Origin: Chitinophagaceae bacterium
GTDB taxonomy: Bacteria; Bacteroidota; Bacteroidia; Chitinophagales; Chitinophagaceae
Length of the DNA: 64,000 nt
Assembly: GCA_947454155.1 (NCBI GenBank)
Contig: CANGIT010000015.1
Span: 20,002-84,001, forward strand
Reading direction: 5' to 3'
The translations under genes and the position numbers were made by a program. The notes under the pieces were generated by a model. The model was given only the letters and a program-made list of their open reading frames with translations. It ran no database searches and had not been told where the DNA came from. Positions 29,656-40,265 of the stretch are shown here, one piece after another (within the stretch, counting starts at the first letter, position 1; every line of letters starts with the position of its first letter).

Positions 29656-30367
29656 ACAGATAAGACTGTAAGTGCTTGACCAGCTCTTTCATGCCATGGG
29701 TGGCAGGCTTCTCTATAGCCACACAATTTCTTACTGTTCTTATCTCCGGTATGTTTTTGTCGATGACAAACTTGGGCACATTATCTTTCACGTAATCCAA
29801 TAGCCCTGCAGCAGGATACACTTGCAGCGAAGTACCGATGACCACAAAAATATCTGCAGTTGAAATCAGGGCTGCAGCCAATTCAATCATGGGAACGGGC
29901 TCTTCGAACCAAACAATATGCGGACGTAATTGTCCACCATCCTCTGCCAACTGTCCCACCTGTATATCATCTTTGATATCAAAAATCTTGTTTTCATCCT
30001 TCACACTCCTCATTTTGAAAATCTCTCCATGTAAATGCAGCACAAATGAAGAACCTCCTCTTTCGTGCAGGTCATCGATGTTTTGTGTGACAATAGAAAC
30101 CTTGAAATCGTTTTCGAGTGCGGCGATTGTTTGATGCGCCTCGTTAGGCATGGCATGTGCCACATCGCGTCGGCGCATGTTGTAAAAATCCAGCACCAGT
30201 TGTGGATTCTTCTGAAATGCCCTGGGCGTGGCTACTTCATGTATATCGTAACCATTCCACAAACCATCGGCATCTCTGAAGGTTTTCAATCCGCTCTCTG
30301 CAGAAATGCCGGCACCGGTAAGAAAGACAAGATGTTTCTTCATTTGCTGTATGAATTGAAAATGCAA
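29654..30367 (-). CDS. cobB: NAD-dependent protein deacylase (sirtuin)
   Basis: FLTGAGISAESGLKTFRD, TQNIDDLHERGG, LHGEIF, RPHIVWFEE, GTSLQVYPAAG. Confidence 0.92.
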   Translation of the reverse strand: MHFQFIQQMKKHLVFLTGAGISAESGLKTFRDADGLWNGYDIHEVATPRAFQKNPQLVLDFYNMRRRDVAHAMPNEAHQTIAALENDFKVSIVTQNIDDLHERGGSSFVLHLHGEIFKMRSVKDENKIFDIKDDIQVGQLAEDGGQLRPHIVWFEEPVPMIELAAALISTADIFVVIGTSLQVYPAAGLLDYVKDNVPKFVIDKNIPEIRTVRNCVAIEKPATHGMKELVKHLQSYL

Positions 30368-30411
30368 GTATAAGAAGTGGAAGAGATGTATTCAAAAAGG
30401 CATAAATAAAA

Positions 30412-30825
30412 TTATTGCTTCTCTCCTGCGAGCTCCATTACAGTGGCCCATTCTTCGGGCTTTACCGTTTGCACCGACAAGCGCCCCAGTCTGACCAAAT
30501 CCATCTGCGCCAATCTTTTCTCGGTTTTTACCATGGCCAAGGTCACCGGCTTTTTTAATTTTTTCACGGGCTTCAAATCCACCACCACCCATGCTTCTTC
30601 ATCTGTGGTAGGATCCTGATAATGTTCTTTCACCACTTTGGCAATGCCCACAATCTCCACACCTTCGTTGCTGTGGTAGAAAAGCACGAGATCGCCTTTT
30701 TTCATCGCTTTGAGATTGTTTCTTGCACCATAATTGCGCACGCCATCCCAGAAAGTCTGCTTATCAGCCACAAACTGATCCCAACTGTATTTGAAAGGTT
30801 CTGATTTTACCAGCCAGTAGTTCAT
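30412..30825 (-). CDS. EVE domain protein
   Basis: MNYWLVKSEP..FSWDQF-like start, W-DGVRNYGARNNLKAMKKGDLVLFYHS. Confidence 0.9.
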   Translation of the reverse strand: MNYWLVKSEPFKYSWDQFVADKQTFWDGVRNYGARNNLKAMKKGDLVLFYHSNEGVEIVGIAKVVKEHYQDPTTDEEAWVVVDLKPVKKLKKPVTLAMVKTEKRLAQMDLVRLGRLSVQTVKPEEWATVMELAGEKQ

Positions 30826-30935
30826 AATAGTAAAGAGGGTTTACAGGTTTTAGGGTTCTCGGGTTTACAAGTTTCTATATTTTAATAAAACAAACACAAT
30901 GGAAAATTATCAACTTAGCACAACCCTCTTGCATC

Positions 30936-30970
30936 TCCAAATCATCAAATCATCAAATTACCAAATCAAC
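30936..30970. repeat. Dispersed 8-bp-unit repeat (AAATCATC) at the 3' end of the lutA-like gene
   Basis: ccaaatcatcaaatcatcaaattaccaaatcaac. Confidence 0.75.
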
Positions 30971-31690
30971 CTACCATCCACTGGCGAGCACATCGGCAAT
31001 ATGCATGGTTTCGAGTGGCAGCTGCTGTTTTTTAATATATCCTTCCATTTGCATCAAACAGCTGAGGTCGGTGGAGATGATGCAGGATGCTCCGGTGGCC
31101 AGTGCGTTATGTACTTTTTGATCGGTCATGCCGATGGAGATAGGCTCGAATTTTACGGAAAAGGTTCCGCCAAATCCGCAGCAGGTTTCATTGTCCTGCA
31201 TTTCCACCAGTTCCAATCCTTTTACATTGGACAATAATTTACGGGGGGCCTCTTTGATCTTACATTCTCTCAAGGCGGCACAGCTGTCGTGGTAGGTAGC
31301 CTTGGTATGCAGTGATGCGCCCACCTCATGCACATTCAAAACCTTATCCATAAATTCGGTGAATTCAAAAACCCTGGCACTGATGTCTTTGGCGCTGTGA
31401 TGCGCCGCGCTGTTTTCGAAAAGCTTGGGATAATAATTTCTTACAAAGCCCACACAGCTGGCACTGGGCCCCACAATATAATCGGAGCTGCTGAAATCTT
31501 TGAGGTACTTGGCGGCCACATCGCGCGCATCATCCCAGAATCCGGCATTGAAAGCGGGTTGTCCACAGCAGGTCTGAGCCGTGTTGTAGCACACCTCGCA
31601 CCCTGCTTTTTCCAATACTTTAATCATATTGAAAGCAGTTTGCGGATACAATTGATCCACGAAACAGGGTATAAAAAGCTGTACTCTCAT
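30971..31690 (-). CDS. (Fe-S)-binding protein, LutA/YkgE-like
   Basis: MRVQLFIPCFVDQLYP, CCGQPAFNAG, CCGFGGTFSVKF. Confidence 0.88.
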   Translation of the reverse strand: MRVQLFIPCFVDQLYPQTAFNMIKVLEKAGCEVCYNTAQTCCGQPAFNAGFWDDARDVAAKYLKDFSSSDYIVGPSASCVGFVRNYYPKLFENSAAHHSAKDISARVFEFTEFMDKVLNVHEVGASLHTKATYHDSCAALRECKIKEAPRKLLSNVKGLELVEMQDNETCCGFGGTFSVKFEPISIGMTDQKVHNALATGASCIISTDLSCLMQMEGYIKKQQLPLETMHIADVLASGW

Positions 31691-31731
31691 TTGTAGTTGC
31701 TTGAACTTTTTTCTTCTGCGATGCCCAATCT

Positions 31732-32217
31732 TTATTTTGATTCCACTTTCACCATCATTTTTAATGCGGTGTAAGCAGCTTCTTCTCCTTTGTGCCCATG
31801 CTTTCCACCGAGTCTTTCCATGGCTTGCATTTCATTATTAACCGTCAGTACGCCATAAATGGTAGGAACAGGCAACATCAGATTCAGTTGCAAAACTCCT
31901 TCAGTCACTGCTTTGCATACATAATCAAAATGAGGTGTATCGCCTTTGATGACACAACCCAATGCAATGAATGCATAAGGCAGATTTTTGGCACTCGCTT
32001 TTGTCCAGTAATTTTTTATGGCAAAAGGAATTTCAAATGCCCCCGGTACGGAGATCACTTCATAGCGACAGCCATTTTCCTGCAATACCTTGATGGCACC
32101 GGCTTCCAGCTGACTAAGAATGGCGTCGTTCCATTCTGTACGTACCAAAACAACAAAGGCATCCTTTATGGAAGGGATGCCTGAGTTCAATATATTATCG
32201 GGTCGATAAATAGACAT
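31732..32217 (-). CDS. ribH: 6,7-dimethyl-8-ribityllumazine synthase
   Basis: VISVPGAFEIPFAIK, FIALGCVIKGDTPHFDYVC, YGVLTVNNEMQAMERLGG. Confidence 0.95.
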   Translation of the reverse strand: MSIYRPDNILNSGIPSIKDAFVVLVRTEWNDAILSQLEAGAIKVLQENGCRYEVISVPGAFEIPFAIKNYWTKASAKNLPYAFIALGCVIKGDTPHFDYVCKAVTEGVLQLNLMLPVPTIYGVLTVNNEMQAMERLGGKHGHKGEEAAYTALKMMVKVESK

Positions 32218-32235
32218 GTTACATTGGCTTTCGGA

Positions 32236-32958
32236 TCACTTGAATTCGCCCAAACGAGCCAGGTGCTTGTCTACTTCGCCGTTGCTAACCGCGATGTATG
32301 TTGGAAAATTGTCTTTCAGTTTAGTGAAGAATCCTGCCGCTTCTGCATTTTTGCCATTGGCTTCGGCGTAGTTGCCACACAACATCAAAGCATCGGGTGT
32401 AACCGCTTCATCTTTTTCGTTGACTTCAGCCGCTTTTTTATAGTTGTCCATTGCTTCGCCCACCTGATTTTTTTCGGCATAAGCATGGCCCATCAAAATA
32501 AAGGCTTTGCATTTTACCTGAGCGGCATTGGCGCCTTTGAATTCTTTCAGATTTTGAATGGCTTTATCGTATTCGCCAATTTGCAGGTAGCAAGCTCCGG
32601 CAATGTAGCGGGCGCGATCTGCTGTAGATGTTCCATCATACTTGCTAATCACCTTAAGAATACCTGTGATGCTGTTGCCTTCCAAATTACCACCATTTAA
32701 AACGATGTTCACTGAATCTTTGTTGAATCCGGAAGTGGACATTTTATCAAACAGGTTTTCGGCCATGAAGATGGTTTCTCCGGCTTCGAGTTCGCGGGGT
32801 TCTTTAACGAATTTCTGATAGCCTATCCATCCCAACATCAGCAGGATGACGGCAGAACCGCCGTAAATAATGATTTTGCTGTAGCTCGACCAAATATTTT
32901 TGGCCTTATCCATAACATCGGTAGATGATTCTGTAGATGTGATTTGTGTTTCTGACAT
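32236..32958 (-). CDS. TPR membrane protein
   Basis: Single TM near the N-terminus followed by TPR helices. Confidence 0.7.
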   Translation of the reverse strand: MSETQITSTESSTDVMDKAKNIWSSYSKIIIYGGSAVILLMLGWIGYQKFVKEPRELEAGETIFMAENLFDKMSTSGFNKDSVNIVLNGGNLEGNSITGILKVISKYDGTSTADRARYIAGACYLQIGEYDKAIQNLKEFKGANAAQVKCKAFILMGHAYAEKNQVGEAMDNYKKAAEVNEKDEAVTPDALMLCGNYAEANGKNAEAAGFFTKLKDNFPTYIAVSNGEVDKHLARLGEFK

Positions 32959-33000
32959 GTTGTTTTATTTTGCTTATTGTACCTTTTAAATGGGGTGAAA

Positions 33001-33993
33001 TTAATCCATGATGAAAGGATAATCTTCCTGGACGTAAACATCTTTGAGCAATTCGCTGTCGTCGGGCCAGGGACTTTCTTCGGAGAAGCGAACTGATTCT
33101 TCGACTTCTGCTTTCACTCTTTCGTTAATCACTTCGATATCTGCTTCAGATACTTTGAATTCGTCGGTCAGTACTTTAAGCACATGATCGATTGGATCTT
33201 TTTGTTTGTATTCCTCTACTTCATCTTTGGACCTGTATTTCTGCGGATCACTCATACTGTGACCTTTGTAGCGGTAAGTTTTTATTTCTAGTAAAGTTGG
33301 CCCCCCTTTTTCTCTTGCACGGTTCACCGCTCTGAGTACGCCATTGTGTACAGCTTCGGGACTCATGCCATCCACCACGTCGCAAGGCATTTCATAGGCA
33401 TCAGCCATTTTCACCAAGTCAACAGTTTTACTGGTACGGGCCACCGAGGTACCCATGGCATAATTATTATTTTCAACAATAAATACTACAGGAAGATCCC
33501 AAAGCATGGCCATGTTGAAAGTTTCGTGCAACATACCCTGACGAGCAGCTCCATCTCCAAAGAAACTAAGAACTACATTATTGGTGCCTCTGTATCTTTC
33601 TGCAAAAGCCAAACCGGCACCTGTGCCAATTTGTGCACCAACGATACCATGACCACCGAAGAAATTCTCTTTAACACCAAAAAAGTGCATGCTTCCCCCT
33701 TTTCCTTTACTGCAACCTGTTGCTTTTCCGTAGAGTTCGGCCATACAGCTTTTGGCGGAAACGCCTTTGGCAATTGCCAGTCCGTGGTCGCGATATGCGG
33801 TAATGAATTTATCGTCGGGATTGGTAGCGGTCATGCACCCAGCAGCCAGGGCTTCCTGACCGATGTAGAGGTGACAAAACCCGCGTATTTTCTGCATTCC
33901 GTACAATTGACCGGTTTTTTCTTCGAAGCGACGAAGCAAAAGCATCAATTCGTACCAATAGAGATAAGTTTCTTTAGAAAACTTGGTTGCCAA
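33001..33993 (-). CDS. pdhA: Pyruvate dehydrogenase E1 component subunit alpha
   Basis: YRDHGLAIAKG, GSMHFF, GDGAARQGMLHETFNMA, YRYKGHSMSDP. Confidence 0.95.
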   Translation of the reverse strand: MATKFSKETYLYWYELMLLLRRFEEKTGQLYGMQKIRGFCHLYIGQEALAAGCMTATNPDDKFITAYRDHGLAIAKGVSAKSCMAELYGKATGCSKGKGGSMHFFGVKENFFGGHGIVGAQIGTGAGLAFAERYRGTNNVVLSFFGDGAARQGMLHETFNMAMLWDLPVVFIVENNNYAMGTSVARTSKTVDLVKMADAYEMPCDVVDGMSPEAVHNGVLRAVNRAREKGGPTLLEIKTYRYKGHSMSDPQKYRSKDEVEEYKQKDPIDHVLKVLTDEFKVSEADIEVINERVKAEVEESVRFSEESPWPDDSELLKDVYVQEDYPFIMD

Positions 33994-34161
33994 TGTTATA
34001 AAATTTTAGGTGGCAAATATAAGTACAAATTGATAAAATAATATGATTGATACGGGTTTATTTGTTTTTTACACGAATGAAAAAGAGCTGGGCCTAACCG
34101 ATTCCATTTCAAGCCGGGCTTGTTTTCAAACTAATCACTTATGTGCTAACTTGCAGCACTC

Positions 34162-35256
34162 ATGTTGTCGCTGAAAAATATCATCATCTCTTATTTCAAA
34201 AACTATGAAATGGCCCGCTTCGATTTTGGCGACAGCAAGATGGTGGGCATCTGTGGCCCCAATGGAACGGGCAAAACCAATCTGCTTGATGCCATTTACT
34301 GCTGCTGTATCACCAAAAGTTATTTTTCTTCCACCGCCCTCAGCAATCTTACAGCCGGCATTAATGGGTTCAGAATTGCCGCTGGTTTTGTCAAAAATAA
34401 TCAAACCAATGAGTTGGTTTGCATACAGCGCGAAACCGGCAAAAAAGAATTTCAGCTGAATGGTATGCCCAATATCAAAAAAACTGAATTACTGGGGCAA
34501 TTTCCTGTGGTGATGATTGCACCCGATGATATTGAAATCATCAATGGCGGTGGCGAAATCAGGCGCAAACTGGTAGATGCCCTGCTCAGCCAAACCGACC
34601 CGGAATATTTGAAACAGCTGATCATCTACAACAAAGTGTTACAGCAGCGCAATGGATTTTTGAAAAACGCCTCATCACCCCAACAGCAATTCAATACTTC
34701 CCTGCTCGATATTCTCGATCAGCAGCTGATTACTCCGGCCCAGGTCATCCATCAAAAAAGAAAAGACTTTTTCAACATTTTCAATCCTCTGGTGGCCAAC
34801 AATTATGCCCACATCTCCGGCGCAGGCGAGAAGCCCACCATCAGCTATCAAAGTCCTTTGTTTGCCCACGATATGGCTACGCTCCTGAAAAACAATCTCG
34901 AAAAAGACAGATGGCAACAACGCACCACTTCGGGTATTCACCGCGATGATATCATATTGGAAATGGATGGTCAGCCTTTCAAAAACATGGCCTCGCAGGG
35001 ACAGAAAAAAAGCATGCTCTTTGCTTTGAAGCTGGCCGAATACGAATCACTGCAGCAAGCTCTTTCCGTGTCGCCCTTGTTGTTGTTGGATGATGTGTTT
35101 GAGAAACTGGACGGCAACAGAATGAACAATCTGCTGCAAACCGTCTGCAACAAATATGATACGCAAGTAGTGATCACCGATACCCATAAGGAAAGACTGC
35201 AAGACATGTTTGAGCGCTTGCAGGTAGAAGGAAAAATAATTGAACTGGGACATTGA
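34162..35256 (+). CDS. recF: DNA replication/repair protein RecF
   Basis: GPNGTGKTNLLDAIY, ASQGQKKSMLFALKLAEY, LLLDDVFEKLD. Confidence 0.95.
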   Translation: MLSLKNIIISYFKNYEMARFDFGDSKMVGICGPNGTGKTNLLDAIYCCCITKSYFSSTALSNLTAGINGFRIAAGFVKNNQTNELVCIQRETGKKEFQLNGMPNIKKTELLGQFPVVMIAPDDIEIINGGGEIRRKLVDALLSQTDPEYLKQLIIYNKVLQQRNGFLKNASSPQQQFNTSLLDILDQQLITPAQVIHQKRKDFFNIFNPLVANNYAHISGAGEKPTISYQSPLFAHDMATLLKNNLEKDRWQQRTTSGIHRDDIILEMDGQPFKNMASQGQKKSMLFALKLAEYESLQQALSVSPLLLLDDVFEKLDGNRMNNLLQTVCNKYDTQVVITDTHKERLQDMFERLQVEGKIIELGH

Positions 35257-35348
35257 TGATAAGGATTCAACTTAAACCGATTGCAACATTTATTTTTCAG
35301 CGTAAAAGCATGTAACTTAGTTGCCCTTCTCTTAAAAAAAGCAAAACC

Positions 35349-35630
35349 ATGGCCGAACTATCGATACAGGATGCGATGAAAAAGTTTCTGAAACAAAGCA
35401 GAATGAAATCGGACATTCAGTCGATACAGATTGAAGAAGTGTGGGAGAAAATCATGGGCAAAACCATCGCGCAATACACCGACAGCATCAAAATCATGGG
35501 CAATAAACTTTTCATCACCACTTCCGTGGCACCCTTGAAAAACGAATTATTGTTTCAGAAAGAGATGATACGAGATCGCGTAAACGAATCGATGGGAGAA
35601 AAAGTGATCTACGAAGTAATCATTCAATAA
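35349..35630 (+). CDS. DUF721 (DciA-like) family protein
   Basis: 93 aa downstream of recF; VWEKIMGKTIAQYTDSIKIMGNKLFITTSVAPLKNELLFQKEMI. Confidence 0.85.
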   Translation: MAELSIQDAMKKFLKQSRMKSDIQSIQIEEVWEKIMGKTIAQYTDSIKIMGNKLFITTSVAPLKNELLFQKEMIRDRVNESMGEKVIYEVIIQ

Positions 35631-36509
35631 TCAATTGGCTACGGGTGTTACCCAATAACCTTCCTTGCGCAACAAAGCGATTAAACCTTGTGCGCCTACC
35701 AAATGTCCGGCCCCAATGGCCACGAATACGCCGTCTTTTTTCATGATACCATTCAGCTGTGCCACCCAGTTTCTGTTGCGACCATCCAGCAGCAATTCTT
35801 TGGTGGCATTGAACGAAGGCTCCTCCACCATGGCTTTTTCCATCTCCTCCACACGCTGGTTTTTATAGATCTCTAGAAGATGCAAAAAATTTTGTCGGTA
35901 AGTATCTATGCTATCGATGCTGTTCAACAATTCTTTAGCCTGGTCTTCGTAAGGAATTCGATCAAACACGGAAGATTGAAACGCCATGTTTTCCAAACCT
36001 TTGATTGGGATTTGATGATCTGCGGCCATTTTTCTCAGCTCTTCCTCTACCCCGCTGATGCGCTTGCAGGGCATCAGTTTCGGATATAGCATGGCTTCAA
36101 TAAAATTGGGCTTCATGCGGTTGAAGTAGTCGAGGGAAGCATGCAATGAATCTTTGAAAAAACGGGCTACCCTTTCATACTCCTCTTTGGTGTATAAAGC
36201 AGACAAAGTTTTTCCGTCCTTCATGTTCACATAACTCATCATGCCCAAAGTATTTTCGGGATCATTGAAATCCATTTCCATGTAGATGAATTTCGAATTG
36301 GTAAAAGCCTGTTGGAGAGCGGAAGAAAACTGAATATCGTCTTTGCACATCAAATGAAACGTACCGAACAAATAACTGGGCGACGAAAGACCATTGCCTG
36401 AAACCTTCCACAATAGCGTATTGTTTTCGTTGGAAGATGACTGTGCACAAACAGTTTTACCCCATGCGAAAAACAGAAAAAAAGAAAGTATGGCCAACCG
36501 TAATTTCAT
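35631..36509 (-). CDS. TraB/GumN family protein
   Basis: LLWKVSGNGLSSPSYLFGTFHLMC and VAIGAGHLVGAQGLIALLRKEGYWVTPV. Confidence 0.9.
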   Translation of the reverse strand: MKLRLAILSFFLFFAWGKTVCAQSSSNENNTLLWKVSGNGLSSPSYLFGTFHLMCKDDIQFSSALQQAFTNSKFIYMEMDFNDPENTLGMMSYVNMKDGKTLSALYTKEEYERVARFFKDSLHASLDYFNRMKPNFIEAMLYPKLMPCKRISGVEEELRKMAADHQIPIKGLENMAFQSSVFDRIPYEDQAKELLNSIDSIDTYRQNFLHLLEIYKNQRVEEMEKAMVEEPSFNATKELLLDGRNRNWVAQLNGIMKKDGVFVAIGAGHLVGAQGLIALLRKEGYWVTPVAN

Positions 36510-36527
36510 GCGTGAAGATGAATTGAA

Positions 36528-38372
36528 TTATTGTAAAACACCGTACAAGCTTCCTCCTTTTTCAAAAAGCCTGTTGATGCGTTCTTCCACTACAGGATCT
36601 TTTTCCACAGCAGGTGCATGATGCGGCTTGCTGCGGGCATCAATGATCAAGGGCCCACGGCAACCCCAATGCTTATGTGCAGTTTCCTCTTCTACACCAT
36701 AAATATCATGCGAAGGATTGGAACGGGTAAAGCTGACCCACAAAAAATTATTGAGATGGGCAGCAAGAAATGAAGGGTCGTCGCAAACCACAATCAGCGC
36801 TACCGATGTTTCGTCGGGTTTGATTTTCGCTGTCCATTGCTGCGACAATAAAGTCATTTCCTCACGGGCATTTTCGTACCCGGAGAAGGCGGCTAGCCGC
36901 ACCCCAATGACACCGGGCAAAACCAATGACAGCGATTTTACCCCTTGCAACTCACTGCAACCTGCCGGCAATTCGGTATTTAGTTTTCTGACAGGATTGC
37001 CGTAAGCGGCAAATACCACTTTACTTCCCGTGTTCAATCCTTCGCCGGAGTAATCGAGTGTGTCCAACGTGGTACAGGTATCGAAATGCACGTCTCTTCT
37101 CCAGTTGATGCGTTGCAACATGTAATCGAAAAACGCCGGAATATCATGGGTGTGCAGTTGATGGGTATCGTCGGCAGTGATGAAAAGGTACTTGGCCAAA
37201 CTCAGTTGTCCGGTACCTAAAATATGATGTGCGATGGTAAGCAATTCAGCAGGTTGTTGGGTTGTGGCATAAGGCGTATATCTTTCGCTGCCGATGGCCA
37301 GCAACAATGGATGAACACCGGCGGCATCCACCGCATGCACTTCCTTCAACCCCGGAATTTCTTTTTGCAAGGCAGAGCCTGAAATCGCATGAATCAGTTG
37401 TCCGAAGCTGGTATCTTCCTGTGGAGGACGCCCCACCACCGTGAAAGGCCAGATGGCATTTTTTCGGGCGAAGACCTTATGCACTTTCATCACCGGAAAA
37501 TCATGTTGCAGGCTATAATAACCCAGATGGTCGCCAAAAGGGCCTTCGGGCTTAACGGCGCCGGGCATCACTTCACCAGTGATGACAAAATCGGCATCCG
37601 TACTGATGCAATAACCATCGATGTATTGATACCTGAATCTTCTGCCCCCCAATACGCCGGCAAACGTCATTTCACTCATGCCTTCAGGCAAAGGCATTAC
37701 AGCCGCCACCGTATGTGCTGGCGGTCCACCCACAAAAATGCTCACCTTCAGCGGTTCACCTTTACGGTTGGCCTTGGTTTGATGAACACCGATGCCCCGA
37801 TGCAATTGATAATGCAGGCCAATTTCCTTGTTCAATGCATAATCATTCCCGCTCAGCTGTATGCGATACATGCCCAAATTGGATTTCATGATTCCGGGCG
37901 TGTCGGGGTCTTCGGTATAAACTTGTGGGAGTGTTACAAATGCGCCACCATCCATGGGCCAGTGTTGGATTAATGGAAGATCGGCAATATCTATTTGTTC
38001 AAAAGTTACTGGAGCATGAACAGGGTTTTTCAGTGGAAGAGCTTTTAATGCAGCCCATCCCGAGCTGAGGTGCGAGAGTGGATGTTTAAGTACCTGCAGC
38101 GGATCATTTTTAAGTCGAATCAATTGTTCCACCTGAGGCAAGCTGTTTCTGAAAATAAAACGGCTTCTTTCGAGTGTACCAAAAATATTGGAGACAGCTC
38201 TGAAACGACTGCCTTTTACCTTTTCAAATAAAACGGCAGGGCCTCCGGCTTCGTGCATCCTCAAATGGATGGCGGCCATTTCAAGCACCGGATCTACCTC
38301 TTCAGTAATTGTTACCAGATGACCATTTTTCTCAAGGTCTTTCAAGCAATCTTCCATCGAGGCGTATGCCAT
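36528..38372 (-). CDS. UbiD family decarboxylase
   Basis: GGRRFRYQYIDGYCISTDADFVITGEV.PGAVKPEGPFGDHLGYYS; starts at MAYASMEDCLKDLE. Confidence 0.9.
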   Translation of the reverse strand: MAYASMEDCLKDLEKNGHLVTITEEVDPVLEMAAIHLRMHEAGGPAVLFEKVKGSRFRAVSNIFGTLERSRFIFRNSLPQVEQLIRLKNDPLQVLKHPLSHLSSGWAALKALPLKNPVHAPVTFEQIDIADLPLIQHWPMDGGAFVTLPQVYTEDPDTPGIMKSNLGMYRIQLSGNDYALNKEIGLHYQLHRGIGVHQTKANRKGEPLKVSIFVGGPPAHTVAAVMPLPEGMSEMTFAGVLGGRRFRYQYIDGYCISTDADFVITGEVMPGAVKPEGPFGDHLGYYSLQHDFPVMKVHKVFARKNAIWPFTVVGRPPQEDTSFGQLIHAISGSALQKEIPGLKEVHAVDAAGVHPLLLAIGSERYTPYATTQQPAELLTIAHHILGTGQLSLAKYLFITADDTHQLHTHDIPAFFDYMLQRINWRRDVHFDTCTTLDTLDYSGEGLNTGSKVVFAAYGNPVRKLNTELPAGCSELQGVKSLSLVLPGVIGVRLAAFSGYENAREEMTLLSQQWTAKIKPDETSVALIVVCDDPSFLAAHLNNFLWVSFTRSNPSHDIYGVEEETAHKHWGCRGPLIIDARSKPHHAPAVEKDPVVEERINRLFEKGGSLYGVLQ

Positions 38373-38396
38373 AGCAAATGAATTAAAGTTGATCAA

Positions 38397-39233
38397 TCAA
38401 TAAGGGCATTCCACACTACCAGCGTGTTTTTCAGATTCAGACTTACGGCCTTTAACAGTCATTCTGACTTTTAGTGTTGCGGTCAGAAAAAAATAAGCAT
38501 CTTTCGTATCAGGATTACCTCGGGCAGTTCCTGCAGCAGGGTATGGAGATCCATTGGTTAGTTGATTGCCACGATAGGCAATAATAACAGCATTTTCACC
38601 TCTCATTCTTGTCAATAAATCCTTGTCAATATATGTAGTACTAACATCATCCAAATAGTCGGTTGGCGTATATCGCCAGCCCAGACTGAAAGCGGCTCTC
38701 ACTTTATTGGAAAGGGCATATTGAAAACCACCGCCAAATGGCAAGCACCATTGTGTAAGTTTGTACTTCTGTCGACCTTCATAAAAACCCTGCCCCTCTG
38801 TATCATATTCCCATAAATATCCTCTGTTTCCATTTTCAAATTCAATGTAGGGACTGAATCTAAAAACACCGATGCCCACAAAAAAATAAGGCGTTGCTTT
38901 TACCTGATAAAGATCGAAAAGATTGTATTCAAAACGAGCAGACAATTCAGCCACATCCGATTTGAAATTGAGATTACGCGCACGATTCAGCGGATTGTAA
39001 CGATCGTTGGCGCCAATTTTACCATAATTAAAATCCACGTTGGCAAACATTCTGTCGCTACATTCAAGCATACAGCCGACGCCCCACACACCCCTTGATT
39101 GCACAAACCGAAATGCAGATTCCTGCAAATCACCTTTATAGCCGGCAGCCCCCAGTGTATAGGTAGTGAAAAAATTTTGAGAAAAAACAGGCACTCCGAT
39201 GCACAACAATATGAACAGAATGACGGTTCTCAT
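38397..39233 (-). CDS. DUF6089-like outer-membrane protein
   Basis: Signal peptide; beta-barrel with GAAGYKGDLQE and RYTPTDYLDDVSTTY. Confidence 0.7.
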   Translation of the reverse strand: MRTVILFILLCIGVPVFSQNFFTTYTLGAAGYKGDLQESAFRFVQSRGVWGVGCMLECSDRMFANVDFNYGKIGANDRYNPLNRARNLNFKSDVAELSARFEYNLFDLYQVKATPYFFVGIGVFRFSPYIEFENGNRGYLWEYDTEGQGFYEGRQKYKLTQWCLPFGGGFQYALSNKVRAAFSLGWRYTPTDYLDDVSTTYIDKDLLTRMRGENAVIIAYRGNQLTNGSPYPAAGTARGNPDTKDAYFFLTATLKVRMTVKGRKSESEKHAGSVECPY

Positions 39234-39248
39234 AATAAGTAATAAAAA

Positions 39249-40238
39249 TTATTTCGCCATGTACATCACCTCTTTGATCAGTTTTACTGAACGGGTAACA
39301 TCGGGCAAATAGGCGTTTACCAGATTGGGCGCATAATGCATCGGTGCATCTGCAGAAGTTATTCTTCTGATGGGAGCATCGAGGTAGTCAAAGCCCTCTT
39401 TTTGTATACGATAAGAGATTTCTGAAGATATTGACGCAAATGGCCATTGCTCTTCTATGATGACCAGTCGATTGGTTTTCTTCACACTTTCCAGGATAGT
39501 AAACCAGTCGAGCGGACGAATAGTGCGCAAGTCAATCACTTCGGCGCTGATGCCTTCTTTGGCCAGTTCTTCCGCGGCGCCGAGCGCCACTTTCATCATT
39601 TTATTAAAAGATACAACAGTCACATCCGTACCTTCGCGGGCGATGTTACATTTGCCAATAGGAATAATGTATTCACCTTCGGGCACTTCACCTTTATCGC
39701 CATACATCAGCTCACTTTCCATGAACATTACCGGATCGTCGTCGCGGATGGCGGATTTCAACAACCCTTTCGCATCGTAAGGGTTACTCACGGAAATGAC
39801 TTTCAACCCGGGAATATTGGCATACATGCTTTCAAAAGCGGTAGAGTGCTGAGCACCCAGCTGACCCGCACTGCCATTGGCTCCACGAAACACAATCGGA
39901 CAACCTACTTGTCCGCCACTCATAGCCAGCATTTTAGACGCGGTATTTAAAATTTGATCCAAGGCCAAAACAGCGAAGTTCCAGGTCATGAATTCAACAA
40001 TAGGACGCAAGCCATTTTGGGCAGCGCCTACTGCAATGGCAGAAAAGCCAAGTTCTGCAATGGGCGTATCAATCACTCTTTTCTCGCCGAATTCGTCGAG
40101 CATTCCCTGGCTCACTTTATAAGCTCCATTGTATTCAGCCACTTCCTCTCCCATCAGAAACACTCTATCATCCAAGCGCATCTCTTCAGACATTGCCTCA
40201 CGGAGGGCTTCACGAAAAGTAATTTGACGCATAATCAT
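39249..40238 (-). CDS. pdhB: Pyruvate dehydrogenase E1 component subunit beta (start 40238 or 40232)
   Basis: MRQITFREALREAMSEEM..D.RVFLMGEEVAEYNGAYKVSQGMLDEFG; the ORF-track start at 40268 lies inside the predicted promoter. Confidence 0.95.
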   Translation of the reverse strand: MIMRQITFREALREAMSEEMRLDDRVFLMGEEVAEYNGAYKVSQGMLDEFGEKRVIDTPIAELGFSAIAVGAAQNGLRPIVEFMTWNFAVLALDQILNTASKMLAMSGGQVGCPIVFRGANGSAGQLGAQHSTAFESMYANIPGLKVISVSNPYDAKGLLKSAIRDDDPVMFMESELMYGDKGEVPEGEYIIPIGKCNIAREGTDVTVVSFNKMMKVALGAAEELAKEGISAEVIDLRTIRPLDWFTILESVKKTNRLVIIEEQWPFASISSEISYRIQKEGFDYLDAPIRRITSADAPMHYAPNLVNAYLPDVTRSVKLIKEVMYMAK

Positions 40239-40265
40239 GCCTTTAATTTTTTGTTTTTTGTACGG

